Assembly: GCA_016708875.1 (NCBI GenBank)
Contig: JADJFA010000010.1
Location: forward strand, 186,001-250,000
Source of the DNA: Lewinellaceae bacterium
Lineage (GTDB): Bacteria; Bacteroidota; Bacteroidia; Chitinophagales; Saprospiraceae
Direction of reading: 5' to 3'
DNA length: 64,000 bases
A program made the translations under genes and the position numbers. Positions within the stretch are counted from its first letter, which is position 1. Each line of letters starts with the position of its first letter. The notes under the pieces were generated by a model. It was not told the DNA's origin, did no database searches, and saw only the letters and a program-made list of their open reading frames with translations. Of this stretch, positions 1-12,900 are shown in pieces.

Positions 1-3000
1 TTCGTCAAGCGGTATGTTCACCGTTGCATCAACCTGATAGCTCTCACCCAATTGCACCGTTATCTGTGGTTCAACCGTCACTTCAAAGACAGGGGCTGCG
101 TCACGGTTGCGTTCACGCTCGTCTCACAGCCGTTGGCATCTACGATAAAAATGGAGTAACTGCCCGCAGCAAGGTTGAAGAAAAGGTTGTCTGATTGGAG
201 GTGTTGTCCACCTGTAAGGGTGTACTGTATGGGTGGTTTTGCGCCCAATACCGTGTCAATCAAAATGGAGCCTTTATCTCCGAAACAAGCCGCGTTGTTT
301 ACGATTGGAATCGCCACCGGATCATTTGGATCAACTATTACAACATCGGTGTCGGAGCACCCGTTTCCTGAGGCTGTGACGAGCAAGGTGTAAGTGCCCG
401 GCTCGCTGATGATCGGCGTTAGTGTATTTGCCCCGGACACGATTGCACCACCTGAGGTTGTCCAACTGTATATCAACGTACCCGTACCGCCCGTAGCCGA
501 GCCATTGATCGGCAGGGTTTGGCCAAAACAATCAATGTTGAATGGTGGGCCTGCTTCGGCTGTTGGATAAGTCTGGTCAGTAATCACAATGGTACTCAAT
601 GCATTGTGACAACCATTCACCGGGTCAAACCCAATGAGCAGGTAAGTGTTTGGTTGTGTTACCACTGTGCTCGTTCCTGTTCCGATAATTGTAGTGTCTT
701 GCCCAACCACGGTTGCCCATTGCAACTGAACGCCACCCACTGGCGAACCGCCCGAAAGCGTCACGGAGCCAATATCGCAAGTAAGTATGCCAGGAGGGTT
801 GATAAACAGTGGAGGATAAAGTTGGTTTTGATCAATCACGATACTCGCAGTATCCGTGCAGAAGGTGACCGTGTCTACAATAGCGAACCAGTAAGTGCCG
901 GGAATATTAATTTGCAGCACCGAACCACTCGGATAGACGACACCATTTTGGTCATACCAAATTGTATTTGCGTTACCGGATCCTTTAACCTCGCCTGCAA
1001 GCACTATTTCGTCAATAATACAGTCTAGAATGTCATCTGGACTGGCGACGATTTTTGCTGCCGGGTCATTTCGAATGTCCAGCACTTCTGCTGCGGTTGT
1101 ATCCAAACAGCCATTGGAATTGACGACTAAGTTGTACTGACCTGCTTCATTGGCCAGTATGCTGTCGGTGTTGGCAGCGCCAACTATGGTTCCATTGGTA
1201 GTTGACCAAAGGAACGTGGAGTTTGGCAAATTCGAACTTCCCAAAACACCCACTACCAAGGTAGCACAAGTGATGGGTTCGGGAATTGCTGCGCTCGCTA
1301 CGGGTCGTTCGTAGAACACAATGGGGGTTCCGGTGGCAATAACCGTGCAATAGTGCGAAAGCACCACATTTCCGCTACCGTTATTGTTGCCCACTACTGC
1401 TGAAACATAGTAGGTAGTACCATAAGTCATCGTTGCCGGGTTGAAACAGAAAGTCGGTTGGTTGCTGCGGGCTTTTTCGCCAACAATCAAAGAATCAGGG
1501 CCTAAGTGCAGAATGAATTGAAGTATGTCATCTGCATCCAAAACCTGCCCAAGCGCATCATAATTTGCGGTGATACATCCAGTGCCACAACGCGAGAGTT
1601 GAGCAGCCCCCATGGTGCCTACCGCTGAAGAGCAAGGACTCAATATGATGTTGAAATCGCAGATGGTTGTGCAACCATTTGCGTCTGTTACTATGACATC
1701 GTAGTTGCCAACACCCAAATTATTGAGCGGAAAAGCACCTGCTGGAATACCGTTTTGAATTCCACCGGGGTTCAATAAAACTGAATAAGGTGCAACGCCG
1801 CCACTAATTTGCACTTCCGCATTGCCATCGTTGAGGCCCGGTTGGCTTACCAGACCTGTTGCAGCACAAGCCGCCTGAACTGTATTTGGGGGTTGGGTAA
1901 TATTGAAACTTGCCGTGGTGCTACACCCGACAGCATCTGTAATTGTGACAGAATATGTACCCGCCGGTAATGCGCTTGGGTCTTCAATATTGCCAATGCT
2001 GCCCGGATTCCAAGTAAAGACAAATGGCTGCGTTCCTCCGTTCGTGACAAGGTCAATGGAACCAGTACTGTTGCCAAAACATAACACGTCAACATCGGTA
2101 CCGCCAGCGGTGACAGCCACTGAGGCGTTGTCAACAATGTACGTAGCCGAAGAAGTACAAGCACCGCCGCCATAGACGGAAACGGTATAAGTGTCTGCCG
2201 TGAGGTTTGTGAGGTTTTGTGTCGTTGCGCCCGTTGACCAGAGAATGGTGTAACTCAATGTTGAAGGCGAAATGCTCAAATTGATGCTGCCATTTGGCCC
2301 GACACACGCCGTGTTCGGCTGTGGTATGCCACCAAGGGTAGGCGTTATTACATCTTCTGTTACATCGTAACTGCCCGATATTTGGCATCCGTTTGAGCCT
2401 GTTACCGTTACTGCGTATGGGCCTGAAGGAATGCCGGCCAAATCTTCCGTGGTTGCACCTGTTGACCATATAAAAGTATATGGGGATGCCCCTCCATTGA
2501 TGCCGAGGTTGATGCCTCCGCTGCTTTGGCCGCAAAGTGCCTGCGTTATACTTCCAGCTATGGTGGGTGCTCCAGCAGCATCGTCCACAACATAAGAGGC
2601 CGTATTGGTACAAGTTCCGCCAGCACTCACTGTCACAGCATAAGTGCCTGCCGATACGGGGTTCAAATCCTGCATGGTGCTACCGTTCGACCAAAGATAA
2701 GTATAGCCCGGCCCACCGCTTGGAACAGCAGGTGCGATATCAAGGTCAACGCTACCATTCAACACCACACATGAACTGTTCGGGACCGTTGCAGCCGTGA
2801 GTGAGAATGAAATATCGTTTTCTGGCACAATGGACGTAATGCTTGCGCTACAATGGTTGGTAACGCCAGTCACGGTGATGGTGTAGGTGCCACCCTCAAT
2901 ATTTGCCAAATCTTCTGTTGTTTGGCCACCGGACCAGTCGTAGGTAAATGGCGCAAGCCCACCGAAAGTTGAGATGTCAATACTGCCATCTATGAGATTG

Positions 3001-6000
3001 CAAAGCTCAGCAGTAATGCTCTGGTTGAGGGTTGGCCAGGTGCGAACATCCTCAACAAAATAGGTTGCAGATGCAATACAAGTCCCTGATTCTGTTACTT
3101 GAACGGTGTAAGCACCCGCTGTAAGGTTATTAAGGTCCTGAGTCGTTTCACCACCCGCCCAGAGATAGGTGTACGGGCCAGCCGGCGTGATGGTAAGATC
3201 AATCGCACCGTTTATGGTACTACAATCGCTGTAATCAGTCGCTGTTGCAGAAAGACTGAATGTGGTGGCGTTATTTGCAACGTTTAAGGTCGTATCGGCC
3301 GTGCAGCCATTGGCATCCGTGATTGTTAGCGAATAGTTGCCAGGGAAGATATTGTTCAAGTCCTCTGTAGTGGCAGCATTTGACCAAAGGAAACTATATG
3401 GTGCTGTACCGCTGGTAGTTGTGACCTGAATATTGCCATTGTTTTGACTGCAAATGGCGGCGGTGACGGCTGGGTCTAATATCGGGTCAACCGTATTGTT
3501 GGTCACCTGGAATGTGGCTACCGAAGTACAGCTCAGGCCCGCGCTCACGGTGACACTGTAAATCCCCGGTGCGATCCCAGTCAAATCTTCCGTAGTGGCG
3601 CCATTAGACCAGATGTAAGCATAGCTGGTACCTGCGGGCAAAACGCTGATATCAATGTTGCCATTGGGACTAACACAAGAGGTGTTCTTAACAGATGAAC
3701 CTGTTATATTCAATACAATGTTGTTATTGACCACTGTAGTTGTTGCTGTTGCAGTGCAATCAAAAAAGTCTATGACTGTAACGTTGTATGTTCCGGGAGC
3801 CAAATTGCTGAGATTCTGTGGGTTGTTGGCGCCTGGTATATGCGCCCAGTCAAATCTGTAAGGAGCGGTTGCTCCAGTTACATTGAGGGTAACTGTTCCA
3901 TTGCTTTGTCCACAAATAGCAGCCGTATTTGATATTGAAACACTTGGTGGTTCAGTGGCATCATAAATATCGAGAAAGACGCTTGCGTTGCAGGTTCCGA
4001 AATTGACAGTTACAGTGTAGGTGCCCGCGCTTAGGTTATTCAAATCCTGCGGGTTGTTGGTACCTGCGATGTGTTGCCAATCGTAGGTGTAATTCAGCAA
4101 AGGCTCTACATCCAGGTCAATAGAACCATTGTCAGAGGTGCAGGATAGGTCGTCGTAAGGCTGGAAATAGATGTCAATCTGAATTGGCTCATTGTCAATC
4201 GGAGCGAAGAATATTTCTGAGCAGCCTACCGAGGTAGTCACCGTAACCGCGTAGTTCCCTGCAATAAGGTTATTCAGGTCTTGCGGGTTATTGGGGCCTG
4301 GTATGTGCGCCCAGTCATACGTGTAAGGAGGTATGCCAAAATCGGCATTCAGGTCAATCGAACCATTGTTGAAACCACATATTGCAGGTAAGATGTCTGC
4401 AGATAACACCGGCAACTCCGTTTCGTCATTGATGAAATAGGTTTCTTCTCTGGTACAAGTTCCACCCATGCTAACGGTAACGGTATAACTGCCCGGCGAA
4501 AGTGCAACCAAATTTCTGGAAGTACTGCCTGTGGACCACAGCACAGTGGCATTGATAGGGGTGACGCTCAGGCTTATCGTACCATTATTTATTACACAGG
4601 ATGTTTTTCCAGTCACCGTTGCATTAATATCAATGGGGATATCATTGTCATTTACTATTACATCTTCTTCAGCAGTACAGCCATTTGCCCCTGTGACAAC
4701 TACCTGATAGAACCCACTCGTAATATTGGACAGGTCTTGTGTTGTTTGACCGCTTGACCAGGCATATGTGTAAGGTGTTATCCCTCCACTAACACTGAGA
4801 TTGACTGATCCATTTGGCAAACCACAATTTGCATCTATATGGGTAATATTAGTATTAGGTGCATTGGGGAGGTCAGGCACATTATACGTTGCGAATTCTA
4901 TACAAGAACCACCCGCACTTACGGTCACCGTATAATCACCCGGAGGCAGGTTGGTAAGGTCTTGGGTGGTAGCGCCGTTTGACCAGGTGTAGGTATAAGT
5001 TGTTAAAGGTCCTGCGGTTAGATTGATGCTGCCGTTGAAGTTGACGTTGCAATTTGTATTTGGTACAACGCTACCGGAAAGGTTGATGGGCGGGTTGTTG
5101 TTTGAAACTGTAATATCAAGCCACTCTGGTACATCCATTCGCGGCGGTAACAACCACCTGATAAGTGCCTGCAAGAAGCGAACTCAGGTTTTGAGTGGTC
5201 TCGCCACCAGGGCTCCACAAGAAGGTATAGGGGGGTGGCCCACCGGTTACTGCAATATTAATGGCGCCATTGGCAAAATCACAAGTCGTATTAACTACTG
5301 ATGGGTTGATTTGTGGCGCATTGGGGTTGTCTGGCACCGTGAATGTCGCTACCTGAGTACAGGTTCCAATCAAGGTAACCGTAACCGTATAATCCCCCTG
5401 TGGCAAAGTATTAATGTCTTCAGTAGTTGCTCCGTTTGACCACAAAAACGTATAGCCTGCGTTTGGCGGTGCAACTGTAATATTGATGCTCCCGTTAGGT
5501 GTCATGTTACATACCGTATTCGGCAATGCCGTGCCATTGACGGTGATGGGGGGGTTATTGTTGGTCACATCCACACTCACGGATCTGGTACAACCATTCG
5601 CTCCTGTTACTGTCAGCACATAGTTTCCTGCCGGCACATTGGCAAGGTCTTGCGTGGTGGCGCCGTTTGACCAGACATAAGTGTAGGGAGAAACACCTCC
5701 TGAAACACTGGCATCTACACTGCCATTGGATTGACTGCAAGTAGATTGGGTTGGCACTGCGGTTGGGATTGGGAGGTTCGGGTTGTCTGCCACAGTGTAG
5801 GTAGCCGAGGCGGTACAAGTTCCGCCAGCACTCACTGTTACGGTGTAATCGCCAGGAGTGAGGTTGCTGATGTCTTGCGTTGTTGCGCCATTCGACCAGA
5901 CATAGGTGTATGGAGGTCCCGAGGGGCCAGCAGTTAAATCAATACTGCCGTTCCCACCAGTGCAGGTTGTATTGGCAACAATCGTTGAATTAAGGTTGAT

Positions 6001-9000
6001 AGGAGGATTGTTGTTTGTAACAATCACAGTTATTCCTCTGGTGCAACCATTTGCAGCAGTCACCGTAAGTGTATAAGACCCTGCCGGTATATTGGAAAGG
6101 TCTTCTGTTGTGGCGCCATTGGACCACAGAAAAGTGTAAGGCGCCACGCCACCCGTTACACTTGCATTGATGCTGCCGTTGGCAAGGTCGCAAGTGCTTG
6201 GAACCGTAGTTGCCGTTGGGATAGGCACATTGGGACCATCAGGCACATTATACGTAGCCGATGCGGTACAAGAGCCTCCTGCGCTCACGGTCACGGTATA
6301 ATTGCCTGGTGGAAGCCCCGATATGTCTTGCGTTGTTGCGCCATTTGACCAGACGTAGGTATAAGGAGGGCCAGCAGGTGAAGCTGTCAGATCAATGCTA
6401 CCGTTTCCACCAGTACAAAGCGTGTTTTGCTGTATAGTTGCGGTAAGATTGATAGGAGGGTTGTTGTTTCCCACGGTTACGTTTATAGCACGGCTACAAC
6501 CGTTTGCTCCTGTCACGGTAAGTGAATAGCTGCCAGGCGGTATATTGGAAAGGTCTTCTGTGGTGGCGCCATTGGACCAAAGAAAAGTATAAGGCGCCAC
6601 GCCACCCGTTACGCTGGCATTTATGCTGCCATTGGGGAGGTCGCAAGTGCTTTGAACCGTAGTTGCCGATGGGACAGGCAGGTTGGGGTTGTCCGCCACG
6701 GTGAAGGTAGCGGAAGCGGTGCAAGTACCTCCCGCACTTACTGTGACGATGTAACTGCCTGGAGTGAGATTGGTTATGTCCTGCGTGGTGGCCCCGTTCG
6801 ACCAGATATAAGTGTATGGAGGGCCAGCAGGCGAGGCTGTAAGGTCAATACTTCCGTTTCCGCCAACACAAAGTGTGTTTGCCACGGTTGTAGCATTGAG
6901 ATTGATAGGCGGGTTGTTGTTCCCCACGTTTACGGTTATAGAACGTGTGCAACCGTTCGCCCCCGTCACGGTGAGGGAGTAGCTGCCGGATGGAATATTG
7001 GAAATATCCTCCGAGGTCGCGCCATTTGACCAAAGAAAAGTGTAAGGTGCCACGCCACCCGTCACACTGGCATTGATACTACCATTGTCTAGGTTGCAAG
7101 TGCTTTGTGTGGGAGTTGCCGATGGCATAGGCAGGTTGGGGTTGTTCCCAACGTTGTAGGTGCCTACTGCTGTACACGTACCCCCGGCACTCACCGTTAC
7201 GCTGTAGTTGCCAGTAGGAAGGTTCGCGATATCCTGGGTGGTTTCTCCGTTCGACCAGATATACGTATAAGGAGGGCCAGTAGGAGAGGCCGTCAAGTCA
7301 ATACTCCCGTTTCCGCCTGTGCATTCCGTGTTAACCACAGTTGTGGCAGAGAGGTTGATCGGCGGGTTGTTGTTCCCCACGTTCACAGTTATAGAAGCGG
7401 TGCAGCCGTTTGCACCCGTTACAGTAAGCGAATAACTTCCTGCCAGGATATTGGCAAGGTCTTGTGTGGTTTCGCCATTTGACCAAAGATAGGTGTAAGG
7501 CGCTACGCCACCCGTTACACTGGCATTAATGCTACCGTTGTCAAGGTTGCAGGTGCTTTGAGTAGGGACTGCTGTTGGAACAGGCAGATTGGGGGCGTTC
7601 ACCACGTTGTAGGTAGCCGATGCTGTACAAGTGCCGCCTGAACTTACGGTTACGGTGTAGCTACCTGGAAGTAGATCCGTTTGGTCTTGGGTGGTGGCTC
7701 CATTCGACCAAATGTAGGTATAACTGCCAAGAGGTGGTGGTGGGGTTAGTAGGGGGTAGGCGTTAGATCGATGCTCCCGGTTCCACCAGGGCAAGCGGTA
7801 TTTGGTTGGGTGGTGCCATTTAGGGTGATAGCCGGGTCGTTGTTCCCAACGTTTACGCTCAGCGTTTGGGTGCAGCCGTTTGCCCCCGTTACGGTGAGTA
7901 CATAGGTGCCGGTCATTATATTAGCGAGGTCTTCGGTGGTTGAGCCGTCTGACCAAAGATAGGTATAGGGTGACACACCTCCTGTAACGCTTGCATTGAT
8001 ACTGCCATTGGGAAGGTTGCAAACACTTTGGACGCTTGTGGCTGTAGGGACAGGGCGACTAGGGTTGTCGGCAACTGTATAAGAACCAGTAGCGGTACAG
8101 GTCACTCCTTGGGTGACCGTCACTGTATAGGTGCCTGGGAGGAGGTTGGCAAGGTCTTGCGTGGTTTCGCCGTTGGACCAGATGTAAGTATTGTTGTTTG
8201 GAGGGGTTACACTCAGGTCTATAGAGCCATTCCCATTTATGCAGGTTGTGTTGTTGACAATTACAGTGGAAAGCGCGGGAGCAGTGATGTTGTCGTTTAC
8301 CGTAGCGGTATGTGTGGCAGTACAGCCATTGTTGTCTGTGATTGTAGTAGTATATGTGCCGGGAGGTACATTGCTCAAGTCTTGGGTTGTTTCGCCATTT
8401 GACCAGATATACATATACGGCGCATTCCCGCCCGAGATAGATAAGTTCACAGACCCATTGTTTTCGCCGCAAACGGCTGCAACGGTGGTCGAAGTAGGGG
8501 TAAGTGTCACCAGATTAATGGCGACATTGCCTGACACTGTACCAATGCAGTCAGGGTCGGCATCAATACTTCTTACACTGACCAAGGTATAGTTGCCTGG
8601 TTGGGTTGCGGTTATGATATAGGGAGAAGTACTGGTTGTAATAGAAGGTTGTGGTACACCACCGATGGCGTATACAAATGTCCAGTCAGGGTCGCCTGTC
8701 AAGGTCACAGTAAGATCCACTGAACCACCGGCGCCTGCACAAAGCACCCCACTACCAGAAATTGTGGCGGTAGGTAATGGCAACACTTCTACGGTAATGC
8801 AGGACTGCGTGGGATTGGTATAGCACAGGTTGGAGGTCGAAACACACAAAGTGGCTGTTCCACTAAAACCAGATGACCATGCTACCGAAATATCGTCGTC
8901 GTTTCCGTTTATAGTACCTGCGTTGGAAGGTGTAAGCGTCCAGGTGTAGGTGGTTGCGCCGTTTACAGGAGGTAATTCGTAATTCTCGGTAGTGCCCTGG

Positions 9001-9563
9001 CAGACCACTATATCGCCTGTCACAGGTCCAGGGTTGTCAGGAGGGAAGCCCGTTGTAGAGCCTTCAATGACCTGTATTTCATAATCGCACACATTACCAG
9101 AACAGCCATCTATCACAAACCAATATACTTCACCTACGACAAAATCAGTAGCCGTTAGGGTAAACGGATCCTCCGTGCAAGAACACTGAGCATCCATCAG
9201 ATTATCGGTACACCAACCACTCGGGGGAGGGAAGGCCGGGCAATTGTCATAAATAGCCGCCTGAAGCCCTTGCTGGCCGCCAGTTTCGCAGTTGGATGGC
9301 GTAATTTCAAGGGTAATGGTGGTTGTGCCTGCAAAAAAGCCAAACCACTCGTCATTGTTCAATTGCCAGCCTGAACAGCAAGGGTAACTCCTCGGCTGGT
9401 TACTGTTATTGATTTCGGTGCAATAACCATCCAGGTCTTCACAAATGATTGGGCTGCCGCAGTTGCTCCCAGAGTTTGGAAATCCTGGCGGCGGGCATTG
9501 GGCTAGAAGGTTGAATGGAAGTTGGAGGCAAAACAGAATGAATGCGAAGTAGAAAAAGCGCAT
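1..9563 (-). CDS. Giant SprB-repeat surface adhesin, 3' partial, frameshifted
   Basis: Secreted surface protein, about 3190 residues in the window, running off the left edge. It starts at ATG 9563 (MRFFYFAF...) with a signal peptide ending LLAQ; the longer frame would need a TTG. Residues ~20-250 form a Cys-rich module (CCSGWQLNNDEWFGF), followed by dozens of ~75-residue SprB-type repeats (xYTYxWSNGATTQDL, GTYTVTV) and Ig/PKD-like domains. Three indels split the frame: the C-run at 7752-7756 (one base short), an extra T at 5118-5119, and the C-run at 92-95, after which the other frame reads on (VFEVTVEPQITVQLGE) to base 1. The family is known from gliding and adhesion proteins exported by T9SS; export by T9SS is inferred because the C-terminus lies outside. 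It is a paralogue of the next gene upstream. The breaks are probably sequencing errors, because the repeat motifs continue perfectly across each one. Confidence 0.85.
5530..7990 (-). repeat. ~450-bp coding super-repeats in the first adhesin
   Basis: About five to six tandem copies of a ~450-bp unit. Each encodes two alternating ~75-residue SprB-type modules: one with NGSINASVTGGVAPYT and TGANGCT, the other with NGSIDLTASP and SAGGTCTASATY. Equivalent positions recur near 5590, 6042, 6502, 6950 and 7404. The copies are very similar at DNA level, which points to recent unequal exchange or gene conversion and makes this stretch liable to misassembly. Confidence 0.8.
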
Positions 9564-9957
9564 GAGCAAAATCTTGTTAGGTCATGAAAAAAGCCATTTC
9601 GCCAAAGAGGATTTTGGCGATTGTAATCGGCTTCCGGTATCTGCGACGCGAATTTGATTGGATGACGCCACAGGGCAAGGTTGTTAACAATAAATTTTAG
9701 GAGGCGTAAATGTAGGAAAGTATGTTAGAAAACAAGATTCTTTTTGGGAAAAATTGCTGTTCGCCCCTAAAAAAGTAGGAGTTTCCAGATCAGAGACCAC
9801 TCAGCAAATTTTTACCCCCAACCATTAGAAGAGGTGGTCTGTTCCATTTGAGAAATCTATGTATCAATCCTTTCAGGTACATTTAGGTACTGAAGTTCAT
9901 CATAATCGCCCAACCACTAATTCGCATTTATAAACAAACCTCTAGCCATAGCAGTGT
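9564..9957. other. Intergenic leader between the two adhesin genes
   Basis: 394 bases without a gene, between the stop of the second adhesin and the start of the first. The only structure I see is a small hairpin at 9600-9619 (CGCCAAA and TTTGGCG around a six-base loop), 37 bases upstream of the ATG at 9563. I see no clear terminator for the upstream gene and no convincing TAnnTTTG promoter. Confidence 0.4.
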
Positions 9958-12900
9958 TCAATTGCCCATTTTCACAAACTTCAGACTCCAAACATGCCCT
10001 TTGTTAGTCATCAGCTTCAAATAATACACAGCTGATGGCAAATGTCGGATGTCTATTGCGCTTGAGAGATCAGAGGGCGGAATAATGCTGATCAAGTCAC
10101 CGCGCATATCAAGAATACTTGCCGAAATAATAGTCAAGTCAATGATTTCCAATTGAATGACGGAATGTGCTGGATTAGGTTTTAGTCTGATCCAGCCATC
10201 TTGAATTTGCTCAAATGTGCCAACTGAGTTAGAAATCACAATTGGAGGAAGGGCGGCGGTACAACCGTTCGAATCAAGGAGCAGGAGACTATATACGCCT
10301 ACCCCTAAACCTAGCAAATCTTCTGTGGTGGTATAAGGCAGCCCGTCTTTGCTCCAGCTGAAGGAGTAGCCACCGCCGCCAATTGGAGTGATTGATATCA
10401 GCCCTACACCTTCCCCATTCATATCGTTGGCAATTGAATCCACCAGGATTTGAATGGATTCATAAACAACAATTGAAAAGGAACATGTTGCCGAGTTGCC
10501 AGATGCATCGCTTGCTTGATAAATAATCACGGTTACACCTTCCTGCATAACTGAACCACTTGGTGGCCCACTAACAACAGTGGGCAATTCGCTAAGGCCG
10601 CAGTTGTCTTGGGCAGTAGCCTTCGGATAATCTACGACACCTGAGCCACAAACCTGAATCTCATCAGGACAGGCTATCTGCGGAGTCTCATTATCTGTTG
10701 CAACAATACTGAAAGAGGTAGTTTTGGAACATGCATTCGCATCCGATACAGTGACGATGTAGGTGCCTGGGCTAAGATTTAACGGGGCTACCACTCGACC
10801 AGAAGTATGAATATGGCGGAATGCCTCCCATTGCTTTCACTTCTGCCGAGCCAGTCATATCTTGCGGGCAAAGCACATTTTGTATGTTCAATACATTTAC
10901 TTCCAAAAGTGTTGGCTGCGAGATATTGAAGGACAGTATACTATAGCAACCTCCGGCATCAGAGACTGTTAGAGAATAAGCGCCTGCAATCAGATTTTGG
11001 ATGTTCTGTGTTGTAGCGCCATTGCTCCATGCATAAGCATAAGGAGGCTGTGCCACCTATTATTTCAATATTAACATTGCCATCCATCCCGCCGAAACAA
11101 CGTACATGACTAAGTGAAATGATCGCGGAAAGGGCGCAATTGTATGCAGATACAAATACGGTTTGCTGTTTAGTGCATCCGCTTGCATCAGTCACAATCA
11201 CAGTATAAGCGCCTGGGGCAAGCCCCGTAATTGTTTGTGTTGTCGCTCCCGTACTCCACTGGTAGGAATAACCCGGAGTGCCACCCGTAGGATTGGTATT
11301 TGCGGTACCGTCATTGGCACCATAGTCAGTCAAATTGGTTGCGGAGGCATTTGCAAAAAGCGCAGATGGCTCGGTGATGCTTAAATTTAGTACTACATTA
11401 CAGTTGTTGCCATCCATCACACTAACGGCATAGTCCTGGTAATAAATCATTTAAGTTTGAGTGGTTGCACCGTTCGACCAATTATATATGACTGGGTTAG
11501 ACTCCCTGTGATGCTCACTGTTGCTGTGCCATTGTTTGCGCCAAAACAAGTCACATTGGTGGAAGTTATGGAAGCACCGAGGCTGCAACCAAATTCGTTG
11601 ACCGTCACGGTTTGCACTGCGGTACAGCCCATCACATCAGAGACACTAACTGTGTAGTTGCCCGATGGTAGGTTTGTGATAGACTGAGATGTGCTGCCGG
11701 TATTCCAAAGGTATTGGTAACCTGGATTGCCGCCAGTCGGAGCAGCCGTCGCAGTACCATCATTTGCGCCATTGGCACTCAAGTCCGTTACCGAAGCATT
11801 GGCCAAAGAAGAGGCGGCTCGCTAATGACAAGACTAAGCATGGCCGGACAATTATTGCCATCCAAGACATTTACTGTGTAAAATCCAGGTGCTAAATTAT
11901 TGACACTTTGTGTGGTTGCACCATTTGACCATGTATAGGTAACAGGATTGGTCGCCCCAGTAAGGCTTACAGAAGCCAAACCATCGCTGTATCCAAAACA
12001 GGATACATTGGTGGAGGATGCCGAAGCCATCAGATTACATCCAAAAGCATTGACAGTCACCGTTTGCAGTGTTAAGCAACCCTTCGTATCAGTAACGCTG
12101 ACAGTATAACTGCCAGGGGTAAGATTCGTAATGGCCTGGGTCGTATTACCATTACTCGCAGTAGGTATAGCCCGCCGTGCCACCCGTAGGATTGGCAGTA
12201 GCCGGTGCCATCATTGGCGCCGAAGGCGGTCTCATTTGTTGCAGAGGCGTTTGGAATGAGTGGATCGGGCTGCGAAATAATAGCCGATGCCGTTGCGGTA
12301 CAACCCACCCCATCAGTCACGGTTACGAGGTATGTACCCACCGTTAAATTAGTAACTACAGCAGTTGTTGCACCATTACTCCAAAGATAGGTAAGTACTC
12401 CATCCCCGCCAGAGCCTAATGCTGTGGCTGTGCCGTCACTGCTGCCAAAGCAGGTAACATTCTTGAAGGACTGGATGGATGCAGTTAAGGACGGGTTGTT
12501 GTTCGTCACGTTTGCGCTGACGGTGTTTGTACAGCTGTTGGCATCCGTTACGGTAAGTATATAGTTCCCGGCTGGAAGGTTATTCAAGTCCTCCGTAGTT
12601 GCGCCATTGGACCATAGATAGGTGTACGGGGGAACGCCACCTGTGACACTCGCATCAATACTTCCATTGCTCATATTGCAGGAAGTTGGGGTCGGAACTG
12701 CTGTGAGATTTGGCAGATTTGCAGCATTATTCACCACATAAGTGGATTCTTCAGAACAGGTATTTTCACTGACCGTTACGGAATAGGTGCCAGCGGGAAG
12801 GCCTGAGATATCTTCCAGCGTACTGCCATTTGACCAAATGTACTGATAGTTCCCTGAAGGGGAAACGGTCAAGTTTATGCTCCCGTTTCCGCCAGTACAG

